Assembly: GCA_029379215.1 (NCBI GenBank)
Contig: JAQYWO010000063.1
Coordinates: forward strand, 1 to 33,435
Source of the DNA: Rhizonema sp. PD37
GTDB lineage: Bacteria; Cyanobacteriota; Cyanobacteriia; Cyanobacteriales; Nostocaceae
Direction: 5' to 3'
Length of the DNA stretch: 33,435 nt
This document shows positions 22,738 through 30,324 of the stretch, one piece after another. A model generated the notes under the pieces. That model had not been told where the DNA came from. It saw nothing but the letters and a program-made list of their open reading frames with translations, and searched no databases. Position numbers and translations under genes: made by a program. Position 1 is the first letter of the stretch. Every line of letters begins with the position of its first letter.

Positions 22738-23061
22738 CTAGGCAATCTTTCTGTAGATTTGATTAAACGAAGTGAACGAATACTCGTCGCGGTGATCGCG
22801 GATATACTTTGCTATTAGATTTTTACGCTTTAATTGCAACGAAATTCGATAAACTTCACCTAGAACCCAGCACTGATATTGGCTAAGGAAAGGTGATTCA
22901 TTGCAATGTATTTTGTAATCTGGAATGATAATTTTTACCCATTTATGCCACTTAGTTAAAGTGTTGCGATGAAGTCCCATCAGTTCCGCGAGTTCTGTTT
23001 TTGGTGTTTGCAGATCCAAATCAGGTATAAATACCGATTGATATCGGTCGGTTGTTAGCAT
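22738..23061 (-). CDS. HTH DNA-binding protein, 107 aa
   Basis: Start chosen at ATG 23,059-23,061 (MLTTDRYQSVFIPDLDLQTP), which has GAGGGG at a good distance; the longer frame to 23,118 is made of the repeat region. The HTH is PKTELAELMGLHRNTLTKWHKWV. The C-terminal half is helical and basic. Two direct repeats and a perfect palindrome lie immediately upstream and are probable autoregulatory sites. It is the likely regulator of the minus-strand train. Confidence 0.65.
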   Translation of the reverse strand: MLTTDRYQSVFIPDLDLQTPKTELAELMGLHRNTLTKWHKWVKIIIPDYKIHCNESPFLSQYQCWVLGEVYRISLQLKRKNLIAKYIRDHRDEYSFTSFNQIYRKIA

Positions 23062-23080
23062 TTTCTGCCCCTCTTTAATA

Positions 23081-23137
23081 TGCAGAGTGTGTGCAATTTC
23101 TGTGCAGAGTGTATGCAATCAATGTGCATTGCACATT
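23081..23137. promoter_or_regulatory. Repeats and palindrome upstream of the HTH gene
   Basis: TGCAGAGTGTRTGCAAT at 23,081-23,097 and 23,103-23,119 (22-bp period), then the perfect palindrome AATGTGCATTGCACATT at 23,121-23,137. The shared TGCA(N)TGCA core suggests one binding protein, probably the HTH protein encoded downstream. Confidence 0.65.
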
Positions 23138-23320
23138 TCGCTGGATTACTTGTAGAAAGTTTGTTCTGAGAAAACCTAAGGGTAAATTTTTGAAGCTATT
23201 TGATGTGCTGTCTGAGTGCTTACATTATTCACGATCCACTGCCTGAATCTCTAAGCTGCGATCGCCTTCGTATTGCCTTCGTGTTGCACACTTGTTGCTC
23301 ACATTTCTAATATAGCACTT

Positions 23321-23434
23321 TTAATCCGCTAGTGGATTAGCGGATTAAGACTATTTGATTTTAATTATTTATAGATTTTTATTTTTTTATAAGTTGAAAC
23401 TATAAACGGATTGATGGAGTAGCGGATTATATTA
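23321..23434. promoter_or_regulatory. AGCGGATTA operator repeats upstream of RHH gene
   Basis: Perfect 10-bp inverted repeat TTAATCCGCT / AGCGGATTAA at 23,321-23,330 and 23,339-23,348, with a partial third copy (GTGGATT) in the spacer, plus AGCGGATTA again at 23,421-23,429 and AACGGATT nearby. They lie upstream of the RHH gene at 23,457 and are its likely operators. Confidence 0.65.
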
Positions 23435-23456
23435 AGAAAAAGCTCAATTACAAATC

Positions 23457-23636
23457 ATGACTGAAGAAAAAGAAGAAAAAATCTACTTAAGAACGCGAAT
23501 ACCAAAGCACATTCATAAGGAGCTTAAGAAAGCCTCGATAGACGATCAACGCACTATCGAGGAAATTGTTGCTGAGTTAATAGAAGAGTGGTTACGCCAA
23601 AGAATCAAAAATAGTGGCAACAGTGATCGCTCTTAG
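23457..23636 (+). CDS. Ribbon-helix-helix (CopG-like) protein, 59 aa
   Basis: A short gene: M-TEEKEEKIYLRTRIPKHIHKEL... with a strand (IYLRTRIP) followed by two helices (KHIHKELKKASIDDQ, TIEEIVAELIEEWLRQRIKN). This is the RHH pattern of CopG and Arc repressors. The AGCGGATTA repeats upstream probably bind it. It converges with the serine recombinase gene; the two stops are 21 bases apart. It may regulate excision or copy functions of the element. Confidence 0.7.
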   Translation: MTEEKEEKIYLRTRIPKHIHKELKKASIDDQRTIEEIVAELIEEWLRQRIKNSGNSDRS

Positions 23637-23657
23637 TATTCTCTATAAGTGTGGCAG

Positions 23658-25112
23658 TTAAACTTTTAGCCTAATTTCCTGAACTTCTCCATTAAGCACT
23701 ATGACTTTATCCACCAAATACCGATAAAAAGTAATCTTATCTTCTTCCGACAAGCTAGAGTAAAAAGCAGGATCTCTAAAACATTCTAGATACTTCCATC
23801 GTTCAGATCGGTAAGCCATATCTTGCAATTGTGAGCTTTCTTTTGCCCGGATTTGCGACCGTATCTGTTCTATCGCTGTCGCGATCGCTGGATTATCCCC
23901 TAGTCCTTCCAAAGCAGCCAACTGCTGATGTAACTTTGTTAATTCTGGGGATACTGGCTTTATCTCAACGCCAGCAGCAGCCATATCCGCAAGCGTCTCG
24001 GCACGCTTCTTGAGTGCTGCGATGACATCGCTTTCTATGTAATCCATATTAATCACTCTGCTTTGTGTACATCCGCGAGAGCGCCAATTTTTACATTGAT
24101 AATAGTAATTTCTCTCCGTAGTATTTCTATGCTTTAAAGAACTACAAGAATAGCAAGTGCAGCGGCATTCTCCACAAAAAACTAAACCACTAAATGGATA
24201 TCTTTGCTTTACTGACCCATAACCTCGCGTTTGTCTGTTGTGTTCAAGAGTATTTTCGATAAAACCATATTCTTCATCAGTCATTAACCGATGTCCGGGA
24301 TGTGTATCCGGCATTACTACCCAGTCGCTTGGCTTTTGCTTTTTTCCATTCTGCTTACGCAAATAAGCCGTATGACCCCTCAATACAGGATTTTGCAGCC
24401 ATGCAGCATAACCAGGCACACTGAAGCGAAACATATCGCGAGCTACGCGCCCACCTGCACGGCGACCACTACCATCGTGAGCATAGGTTTGCACGCCATA
24501 CTTCTCATTAATGACTCTCAAACCCAATCTCATAGTTTTGGCATGAAGATAGGCATCAACGCATTCGCGTGCGATCGCTGCCCGTGTCCTCACTTCTTTG
24601 GTGGCAATTAGACATAAAAATTCTCTATTATCTAACTCTAAGCGATCGTTCACCTTGATGTACCCAAATGGCGGATTCACAGCTATCCCTTGTCTCCTTA
24701 AGTGTTCCCAGCCGTGCTTCACTGCCTCGCTTTTTTGATCGCTGTGGTGTTGCGAAAAAATCACCATCATCCCTGCTGCCATCTTTCCAGCAGCTGAGGA
24801 TAAATCAAGCGGTTCATCCATGCATCGAAGTACTACACCATTTTGAATAAATTCTTCAATCAAAGAAAAAGCCTCTTTACTTTTGCGGCTGAGGCGGTCA
24901 ACACGTGTAATAATCACCGTTTCCACTTGACGCGATCTCACCAAGTCCATCACTTTTTCTAATGATTCCCTGCGTCTGCCTTTGTAGCCAGATTCTACAT
25001 CTGAGAACACTTCCTGAGCACCAGCAGATTTTAGTCGCTCCACTTGCTGTTGAAGGGCATTTGTGTTACTTTGTTCTCGTGAGGAAACTCTGGCATACGC
25101 AATTATTTTCAT
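23658..25112 (-). CDS. Large serine recombinase (XisF-like), 484 aa
   Basis: Integrates and excises DNA through a serine. Resolvase domain at residues 1-140: YARVSSREQ (catalytic-type S10, R8), IITRVDRLSRKSKEAF, and PLDLSSAAGKMAAGMMVIFSQ. The recombinase domain covers about 160-300; a zinc ribbon has C313, C316, C340 and C348; a coiled coil follows at about 365-430. The size and domains fit large serine integrases and the heterocyst-element recombinase XisF. The ATG overlaps the TGA of the truncated comM (ATGA). A 9-bp inverted repeat and a TATAAT box lie just upstream. It is intact and the likely enzyme that placed the element in comM. Confidence 0.92.
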   Translation of the reverse strand: MKIIAYARVSSREQSNTNALQQQVERLKSAGAQEVFSDVESGYKGRRRESLEKVMDLVRSRQVETVIITRVDRLSRKSKEAFSLIEEFIQNGVVLRCMDEPLDLSSAAGKMAAGMMVIFSQHHSDQKSEAVKHGWEHLRRQGIAVNPPFGYIKVNDRLELDNREFLCLIATKEVRTRAAIARECVDAYLHAKTMRLGLRVINEKYGVQTYAHDGSGRRAGGRVARDMFRFSVPGYAAWLQNPVLRGHTAYLRKQNGKKQKPSDWVVMPDTHPGHRLMTDEEYGFIENTLEHNRQTRGYGSVKQRYPFSGLVFCGECRCTCYSCSSLKHRNTTERNYYYQCKNWRSRGCTQSRVINMDYIESDVIAALKKRAETLADMAAAGVEIKPVSPELTKLHQQLAALEGLGDNPAIATAIEQIRSQIRAKESSQLQDMAYRSERWKYLECFRDPAFYSSLSEEDKITFYRYLVDKVIVLNGEVQEIRLKV

Positions 25113-26074
25113 GTAAGGTGTATAATGTATTCAGGGGCATTATACATTGTAGTATCTTCAATGAAAAGAAGCCCTTGATGAGCTAAAGATATTTCACCCG
25201 GACGAGGAAAACTGCCGCCGCCGACTAGAGAAGGACCAGAGGCAGAATGGTGCGGACTGCGGAAAGGGCGATCGCGTACCAACGATCCTCTATTTTTCAA
25301 TAACCCAGCTACGGAATGGATACGAGTTACTTCCAAAGCTTCGCTAAACGACAATGGTGGTAAAATCCCAGGTAAGCGTCGGGCTAACATTGTTTTCCCA
25401 CTTCCTGGTGGTCCCACAAAGATGAGATTGTGTCCGCCTGCTGCCGCAATCTCTAAGGCCCGACGAGCATGAGCCTGTCCTTTAACATCACTTAAATCTG
25501 GATGTGAAGACGCGGTATGTTGCGTCTGTACAACGTCTTCAAGTTGCACAGGTTTGTAACGTCCTGGATTGTTTAAAAAATCAGCAACATTCTGCAAATT
25601 TTTGAAAGCATAAACTGCTAATCCTTCCACCACAGCGGCTTCTTGTGCATTATCATAAGGCACAACCAAACCAGCGATTCCCATATTTTGAGCAGTTGCA
25701 GCAATAGGTAGAATACCAGGAACTGGAAGCAAGGTTCCATCAAGGGAAACTTCCCCTAAAAACAGATAATCTCCTAATAACTGAGCGCTCACTTGCTCGG
25801 AAGCTGCTAAAATTCCTATGCTGATAGGCAAGTCAAAACATGGACCTTCTTTACGTATATCCGCAGGTGTTAAATTAATCACAATTTTCTTCATAGGGAA
25901 GGTAAAATTAGTATTCTTTAAAGTTGCTTTTACCCTTTCCTTTGATTCCTGAACTGCTGTATCTGGCAGTCCTAACACCAGAATACCGGGCAATCCTCCC
26001 GACACATCGACTTCCACGCCGATCTTAACGGCGTCAATGCCCACAATTGATGAGCTCCATACTCTAGCTAACAT
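25109..26074 (-). pseudogene. comM: comM (yifB-like) 5' fragment, interrupted in Walker B
   Basis: ComM is an AAA+ Mg-chelatase-like helicase involved in recombination of incoming DNA; full length is about 500 residues. Here only about 302 native residues remain: the Lon-like N-terminal domain (about 1-170), then the AAA+ domain with Walker A GPPGSGKT (221-228), FRSPHHSASGPSLVGGG and PRPGEISLAHQG. After LLF the sequence departs from the expected LDE of Walker B to IEDTTMYNAPEYIIHLT and stops in the recombinase start. The C-terminal 40% is absent from the window. Everything is in frame to the junction, so the interruption is recent or kept. Excision could restore the gene. Confidence 0.9.
25119..25146. 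promoter_or_regulatory. Inverted repeat and -10 box at comM/element junction
   Basis: TGTATAATG (25,119-25,127) and CATTATACA (25,138-25,146) are a perfect 9-bp inverted repeat with a 10-base spacer. On the minus strand one arm contains TATAAT, suitably placed as a -10 for the recombinase gene. It may double as an operator or as half-sites of the attachment site. Confidence 0.6.
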
Positions 26075-26349
26075 AAGTTATATATATAGTGTTTTCGTGA
26101 GATATAGCACTCGTATTCGATCTGTAAGAATTGCTAAACCTCAGAAACCCAGTTTCTCTCCTCTCACACATGATCTGCGGATTGCTATAGCGAGCAGGGT
26201 AAAGTTGCTCGTCATTTAGTATTCCCTTTCTTTAAATGCTATTGATTATATTCTGATTGTGAGTTTTCTCGTAAATGCTTAGTCAAAGTGCGTTTCAATG
26301 TGCCGACATTCAACTGTAAGTTTGGCATTGTGTTGAGAGAATGACCTGC

Positions 26350-26403
26350 AAACAAAAAAAGAGGTAGTCATGGTCGTTCCCAATCCTACCCCCTTTTTTG
26401 TTT
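26350..26403 (-). terminator. Bidirectional-type terminator
   Basis: 18-bp arms (26,350-26,367 and 26,386-26,403) with two mismatches; poly-A on the left and poly-T on the right allow termination either way. It probably ends the minus-strand RHH gene at 26,422. The rest of the gap 26,075-26,421 holds the comM upstream region and one AACTGTAAGTTT block (26,312). Confidence 0.65.
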
Positions 26404-26421
26404 ATATTATGAGCGATCGCA

Positions 26422-26637
26422 CTAGCAACTGCTAGTTGTTTGGTTTTGTAGCTGAGTATGGAGTCCGTCTTTGAGCATGCCTTGAATTACCCATTCTCGA
26501 ATCTTCTCACTCCGATTTGGGAGAGACCTAAGAATTTCGTCGTAGGGGTCTTGGATTTGAAATGACAGTGGTGGTTTCCTACCTACTCCTACACCCTTAT
26601 CCTTAAACTGAGTTTTTTTACTACCTTCCCCAGTCAT
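26422..26637 (-). CDS. RHH-like small protein, copy 1 of tandem duplication
   Basis: 71 aa. PLSFQIQDPYDEILRSLPNRSEKIREWVIQGMLKDGL has the strand-helix-helix plan of RHH proteins. It is about 60% identical by eye to the protein at 26,888-27,076. Each copy is divergent from a small plus-strand gene; here that partner is truncated. Function unknown; possibly a repressor of the divergent gene. Confidence 0.65.
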   Translation of the reverse strand: MTGEGSKKTQFKDKGVGVGRKPPLSFQIQDPYDEILRSLPNRSEKIREWVIQGMLKDGLHTQLQNQTTSSC

Positions 26638-26700
26638 AAAGTTTTCCTTTAATAGCTTGACTTCCCGACTATATTCGGGTTAATATAATAAGGTAAATGT

Positions 26701-26735
26701 CCACCGCTAATCTCCTGAGAAAAGTATGGCGGTGG
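26701..26735. repeat. 35-bp hairpin segment, orientation A
   Basis: CCACCGC...GCGGTGG arms around a 21-base centre containing TCTCCTGAGAAAAG. The reverse complement of this segment matches the segment at 27,143-27,177 in the second duplicated unit at 32 of 35 positions, so the centre is inverted between the copies. Confidence 0.7.
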
Positions 26736-26765
26736 GTTTTGAGCAATATCCATTAGGAAACTGTC

Positions 26766-26865
26766 ATGCTTAATCATAGCATCAAAACCACTATTGGTGT
26801 CATCAAGTGTCACGTAAAAGAGTTGCTGGGCTTGGCAGATACCGCGTTAGTCAAAAAATGGGCAT
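26766..26865 (+). pseudogene. Truncated copy of the 76-aa gene at 27,238
   Basis: MLNHSIKTTIGVIKCHVKELLGLADTALVKKWA matches the first 33 residues of the gene at 27,238, then breaks off where the end of the second RHH gene begins. This marks the junction of a tandem duplication of about 0.47 kb. The frame stays open to 27,092, but that tail is antisense to the RHH gene. Confidence 0.7.
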
Positions 26866-26887
26866 TCTTTACAAGGCTGGGTATTAG

Positions 26888-27076
26888 TTATTCCTCTATC
26901 AAACCATCTCGAATCATTCCTTCAATAACCCACTGCCGAATCTTTGCACTACGATTGGGGAGCGACAATAAAATATCATCATATCTATCAGGGACTTTAA
27001 AAGAGAAAGGTCTTTTGCTACCTATGTCTAGTCCTTTACTCTTGAATTGGGTTGCTTCTCTTCCAACTCCTGCCAT
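26888..27076 (-). CDS. RHH-like small protein, copy 2 of tandem duplication
   Basis: 62 aa. PFSFKVPDRYDDILLSLPNRSAKIRQWVIEGMIRDGL is a clear RHH-like strand-helix-helix, paralogous to the 71-aa protein to the left. Divergent from the plus-strand gene at 27,238, with a hairpin (27,143-27,177) in the shared upstream region. Probably controls that pair. Confidence 0.65.
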   Translation of the reverse strand: MAGVGREATQFKSKGLDIGSKRPFSFKVPDRYDDILLSLPNRSAKIRQWVIEGMIRDGLIEE

Positions 27077-27142
27077 AAAGTTTTTCCTTTAATTACTTGA
27101 ATACCGGGTATACCAGGTGCTATCATAGAATAATGTGAATAG

Positions 27143-27177
27143 CCACCGCCGAACTTTTCTCAGGAGATTAGCGGTGA
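27143..27177. repeat. 35-bp hairpin segment, orientation B (inverted)
   Basis: Counterpart of 26,701-26,735 in opposite orientation between CCACCGC and GCGGTGA arms. Either a small mobile hairpin inserted both ways or an inversion across the arms explains it. Confidence 0.7.
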
Positions 27178-27237
27178 CTTGACCAAAACCCAACTAGGAA
27201 TCCGAATCATGTCTAAAACCCAAGTAGGAATCAGCTC

Positions 27238-27468
27238 ATGTTTAATCTTAGCACCAAAACCACTATTAATGTCCTTAAGCATCATGTCAAAGACCTACTT
27301 GAAGTAGCAGACACAGCGCTGGTTAAAAAATGGGCATTAGAGAATGGACTTGGCAAGCTGGATATGAGACGGAAGAACTCTTGGCGATTGGTGTTAGACG
27401 CTGTTTTTGTCATGCTCCATAAAGGTAGTGAGAGATGGTGGGGCAATAACGATGCGATCGCTGCTTAA
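27238..27468 (+). CDS. Small hypothetical protein, 76 aa
   Basis: Not recognised. MFNLSTKTTINVLKHHVKDLLEVADTALVKKWALENGLGKLDMRRKNSWRLVLDAVFVMLHKG is helical and basic. A truncated paralogue lies at 26,766. It is divergent from an RHH gene, an arrangement common in small regulatory or toxin-antitoxin-type modules, but neither protein matches a family I know. Confidence 0.55.
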   Translation: MFNLSTKTTINVLKHHVKDLLEVADTALVKKWALENGLGKLDMRRKNSWRLVLDAVFVMLHKGSERWWGNNDAIAA

Positions 27469-27492
27469 GAACGGTGCAGGGATTCTGAAATA

Positions 27493-27655
27493 AACTTTAT
27501 GTAATCCTCCGAACACATTCACGAACACGCCGATCTTAACGGCGTCGGTACCCACAATTGATGAGTTCCAGACTCTAGATAATATAAATTATCTATATAA
27601 TATTGTCGGCGCGATAGTAAGCTAATATATTTGCTTGTCATTTATTATTCTCTAG
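27493..27655 (-). pseudogene. Decayed second copy of the comM start and upstream region
   Basis: Reading left from 27,585, the translation ILSRVWNSSIVGTDAVKIGVFVNVFGGL matches the first 28 residues of ComM (MLARVWSSSIVGIDAVKIGV...) at about 20 of them. The start codon has become ATA. Homology also covers part of the upstream DNA (TTGCTTGTCATTTATTATTC vs the comM upstream). No further comM sequence follows. Confidence 0.8.
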
Positions 27656-27704
27656 AATTGCAAATGACTATACGTAGTGGAGTCATACGATCCAGCTAAG
27701 AACG

Positions 27705-28826
27705 ATGAAATATTTGCGCTATGTATTGCTAGGTTTATGTATCTGCTTGCTATCACTGACGATGGCTGCAACTCCTTGTTATGCTGCCAAGCAGGTGATC
27801 TTCCGGTATGGTTTATTTGAGCAATCACTACCTGTTGCCGATTTACGTAAGTATGCCGATATGCAACAAGTTTCTTCTGATTTGCGATCTTTTCTCAATT
27901 TCTTCAATCGCAAACAAGTTCATGAGTTTCATCAAGCTCTACAAGTAAAAATGTCTCTCGAGCTTGCAGCTTTAGATAAGGTATTAAATACAGAACGTGC
28001 TAAAAAGATTTTATCTGGTGTTTCCCAAGGTATCGCCCGTCGCGACAAAGCCGGGGTACAAGCACTCTCTGCCGCTGTGATCCAAGGAGCTAACTCTCAA
28101 GATGGTTTGAGCATCGTCAGCTTTCTTGAAGCTTATCCCAGTGATAGACTAGTTATTGATGTTCCAGCCGCTTTAAATATAGGAGATATGTTAAATTTAT
28201 CTCCGACTGAGACACCACCTAAAGATAACTTAAGTTCCACACCTTTATGGCAACTCGAAGTTGAGTATCAGAAATTTGCGACTCAAGGAAAGCAATTCTC
28301 TGGTTGCTTGTTTGGTGATTCTGTGACTGCCGAACTTGGTAATAAACTTGGGAATGGAACTTTTAATTTTGCATTAGATGGTTTGAGTGGTATTTCACTT
28401 GTTGAACAACTGAGACTTCTCATTCACACTAAAATTAGATGTGAAAAAGCTGCGATCGCCATTGGTGGCAATGATGCTTGGTACGGATTAAGCAATGAAT
28501 TATTTGCCAACAAACTCCAAGAATCAATTTCCTTAGTACGAAGCCTTGGTAGTCGCCAAATCTTTTTGATTCCAGCTTTTTACTCCACACCAGCAGCCAG
28601 CTTAGATCCAACTATCTCAGCAACAAATCCTAGTGTAGATAAGATTAATGTTGTGATGAATCAAGTTGCCATCAAAAACAACATACCATTTGAACTACAA
28701 GAAGTTCAATCACTAAATCAAAATGGTGCGTTGAAAGATAATTTAAGTTCAGAAGATGGTGCTCATTTAAATAACGAGGGCATAAATATTTATCGGCAGG
28801 CATTACTAAAGATTCTCAGTCAATAA
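27705..28826 (+). CDS. Exported SGNH hydrolase with DUF1400-type N-terminus, 373 aa
   Basis: Signal peptide MKYLRYVLLGLCICLLSLTMAATPCYA. Residues 29-150 (AKQVIFRYGLFEQSLPVADLRKYADMQQVSSDLRSFLNFF) match the DUF1400-type domain usually found before cyanobacterial alpha/beta hydrolases. Residues about 197-373 are instead an SGNH/GDSL esterase: block I FGDS with S206, block III GGND (N256), block V D351-x-x-H354 (DGAHLNNEG). It would hydrolyse an ester, perhaps on lipids or acylated polysaccharide outside the cytoplasm. A hairpin terminator follows at 28,841-28,885. No operon partner. Confidence 0.8.
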   Translation: MKYLRYVLLGLCICLLSLTMAATPCYAAKQVIFRYGLFEQSLPVADLRKYADMQQVSSDLRSFLNFFNRKQVHEFHQALQVKMSLELAALDKVLNTERAKKILSGVSQGIARRDKAGVQALSAAVIQGANSQDGLSIVSFLEAYPSDRLVIDVPAALNIGDMLNLSPTETPPKDNLSSTPLWQLEVEYQKFATQGKQFSGCLFGDSVTAELGNKLGNGTFNFALDGLSGISLVEQLRLLIHTKIRCEKAAIAIGGNDAWYGLSNELFANKLQESISLVRSLGSRQIFLIPAFYSTPAASLDPTISATNPSVDKINVVMNQVAIKNNIPFELQEVQSLNQNGALKDNLSSEDGAHLNNEGINIYRQALLKILSQ

Positions 28827-28840
28827 TGAAGTTCGGTTAT

Positions 28841-28885
28841 ACAATACCCGCGCTTCCTTACTTCTTAGAGAGTCGCGGATATTGT
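28841..28885 (+). terminator. Hairpin after the SGNH hydrolase gene
   Basis: Arms ACAATACCCGCG and CGCGGATATTGT pair at 11 of 12 positions, 21-base loop, 15 bases after the stop. The tract following is only moderately T-rich. Confidence 0.5.
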
Positions 28886-29023
28886 TTGGAACACGTTTGA
28901 TTTAGGGGTGGTATACAATCAGTGTAGGAAAGCATGAAAGCACATAAAACGAGTTTCTGATTGTCACATTTTTTACAAATTAAATAGAACTGTAATGTGT
29001 TACCAAATGTGTATAGGACTCCT

Positions 29024-29102
29024 CTTTGATTTTTGAACAAGACTTAGTAAAACTCATTATTACCTGTTACTTGCTGACAACAAGTAAGTTCAAAAATCAA
29101 AG
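29024..29102. repeat. 79-bp inverted-repeat unit
   Basis: Perfect 15-bp terminal arms (CTTTGATTTTTGAAC at 29,024; GTTCAAAAATCAAAG at 29,088) with an inner TTACTTG/CAAGTAA hairpin. It lies 12 bases past the stop of the minus-strand gene at 29,115. Looks like a small MITE or a strong terminator structure. Confidence 0.5.
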
Positions 29103-29114
29103 CATATTGTTATA

Positions 29115-29885
29115 TCATTTTGCTTGGTTAGAGGCTGTAACTTTAGCTTCACTCCTCCTCGTTGCTATTAAAGTTAAGTTTGTTGTTTTCGCGAAGGAGC
29201 GTTTAAAAAAACCCTTGACAGAATGTTTAGCAAATTCTTGCGTTCCTCCAACAATGAATTTTTTGTCTCCGTTGAATAATGTAACATTCTGGCTTTTTTG
29301 ATAACTGTCAGAATCGTTATTGCCAAAACTATTTAAATTCTCAGCAAAGGTAAAAAAGTCTAAGGGACTTTTTTTAATGCTACTATTTACGTCATTCGAT
29401 AACAAAGAGAAAAGAAAGTTTTTTAAATTCTGTTTGGGTACGTCTGAGGTATCAAATAAATTGAAAGAAATGTCTCCAGATGCATGAGCGTTCTGTACTT
29501 TTAGCTCACGGATTCTTGTTTGTATATCTAAAGTAGCTGAAAATTCAAAAGAAAAAACTTTTCCTGCAGCTACATCAAAATTCATCACAATTATAGCCTG
29601 AGTTTTTGCTGTTGCTGAATTATCTTTACTGTCACCAAATACTTGACTTAAAGCAGATGTAGATACTGATGGAGGCTCATCTGTAACATTGATTAATACA
29701 TGAATATTGTGCCCTTCAACAGTTCCACCTTTGGCAATAGGTGTATTATCAGCATGATTTTGTTTTTCGATTGTTGAAAAGCGTTCACTGAAGTTTGTTA
29801 AGTTTAATTCTCCTTGAGAAGAAGCAAAGGTATCAGCCTGACTGGGTGAGAGGGGTGTAGAAGTAGCTGTTGATGGAGTAGCCAT
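29115..29885 (-). CDS. Hypothetical protein, 256 aa
   Basis: Not recognised. The N-terminus (MATPSTATSTPLSPSQADTFASSQG) is Ser/Thr-rich and disordered. Residues about 90-135 are a strand-rich core (TQAIIVMNFDVAAGKVFSFEFSATLDIQTRI). No signal peptide or membrane segment. The C-terminus is basic. AAGGA lies 10-15 bases before ATG. It is AT-rich and a lone gene. Confidence 0.6.
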   Translation of the reverse strand: MATPSTATSTPLSPSQADTFASSQGELNLTNFSERFSTIEKQNHADNTPIAKGGTVEGHNIHVLINVTDEPPSVSTSALSQVFGDSKDNSATAKTQAIIVMNFDVAAGKVFSFEFSATLDIQTRIRELKVQNAHASGDISFNLFDTSDVPKQNLKNFLFSLLSNDVNSSIKKSPLDFFTFAENLNSFGNNDSDSYQKSQNVTLFNGDKKFIVGGTQEFAKHSVKGFFKRSFAKTTNLTLIATRRSEAKVTASNQAK

Positions 29886-30027
29886 GAGTAATCAATCCTT
29901 TCTTTATATGTGTTTGAGTTTTAGTTTTACTAACTTGCAATAAGTTGGGCAAAAACAAAGATTTGTCAGTAGCTTTGTTGCTCTTGAGTAATTCTTCAAC
30001 GGCTTCTGCAGCCATTCCGCAAAACAC
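29833..30027 (-). CDS. Doubtful small ORF upstream of the 256-aa gene
   Basis: 64 aa; an inner start gives MAAEAVEELLKSNKATDKSLFLPNLLQVSK. Its first half looks coding (helical, charged), the rest less so, and it overlaps the 256-aa gene by 53 bases in another frame. It may be a small leader peptide or a decayed gene. Confidence 0.25.
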   Translation of the reverse strand: MFCGMAAEAVEELLKSNKATDKSLFLPNLLQVSKTKTQTHIKKGLITHGYSINSYFYTPLTQSG

Positions 30028-30236
30028 TACGCTTTAAATTTTGGTTGTCAACAATCACTTGTCGTATCTCCTATATAAAGAGAACAATTGAGATCTTTTA
30101 GCGTAAGTAATACCTCATAAATAAAGAGCTATATTATTACTATTAGGCATTGTCCACGTAGCTCAGATTTTCGCGAGTCAAATAGAACTACTATAGATTT
30201 ACCCACGTTTTAGCCAAGATACTACAATTTCAGGTG

Positions 30237-30253
30237 TTTACTACAGTAGTAAA
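30237..30253. promoter_or_regulatory. Palindrome TTTACTACAGTAGTAAA upstream of HIT gene
   Basis: Perfect 8-bp arms around one base. It lies 70 bases before the HIT gene start. Likely operator. The rest of the gap 30,028-30,324 shows no gene. Confidence 0.4.
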
Positions 30254-30324
30254 TTTTATCACAGTCTTTTTGAGTACGATTCTTGGTGACAATCCCATTA
30301 GAATAAAATCACAGATGATTTAGC

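Noticed and set aside
26766..27092. 108-codon plus-strand frame as a full gene
   Set aside because: Only the first ~33 codons are homologous to the paralogue; the rest is antisense to the second RHH gene.
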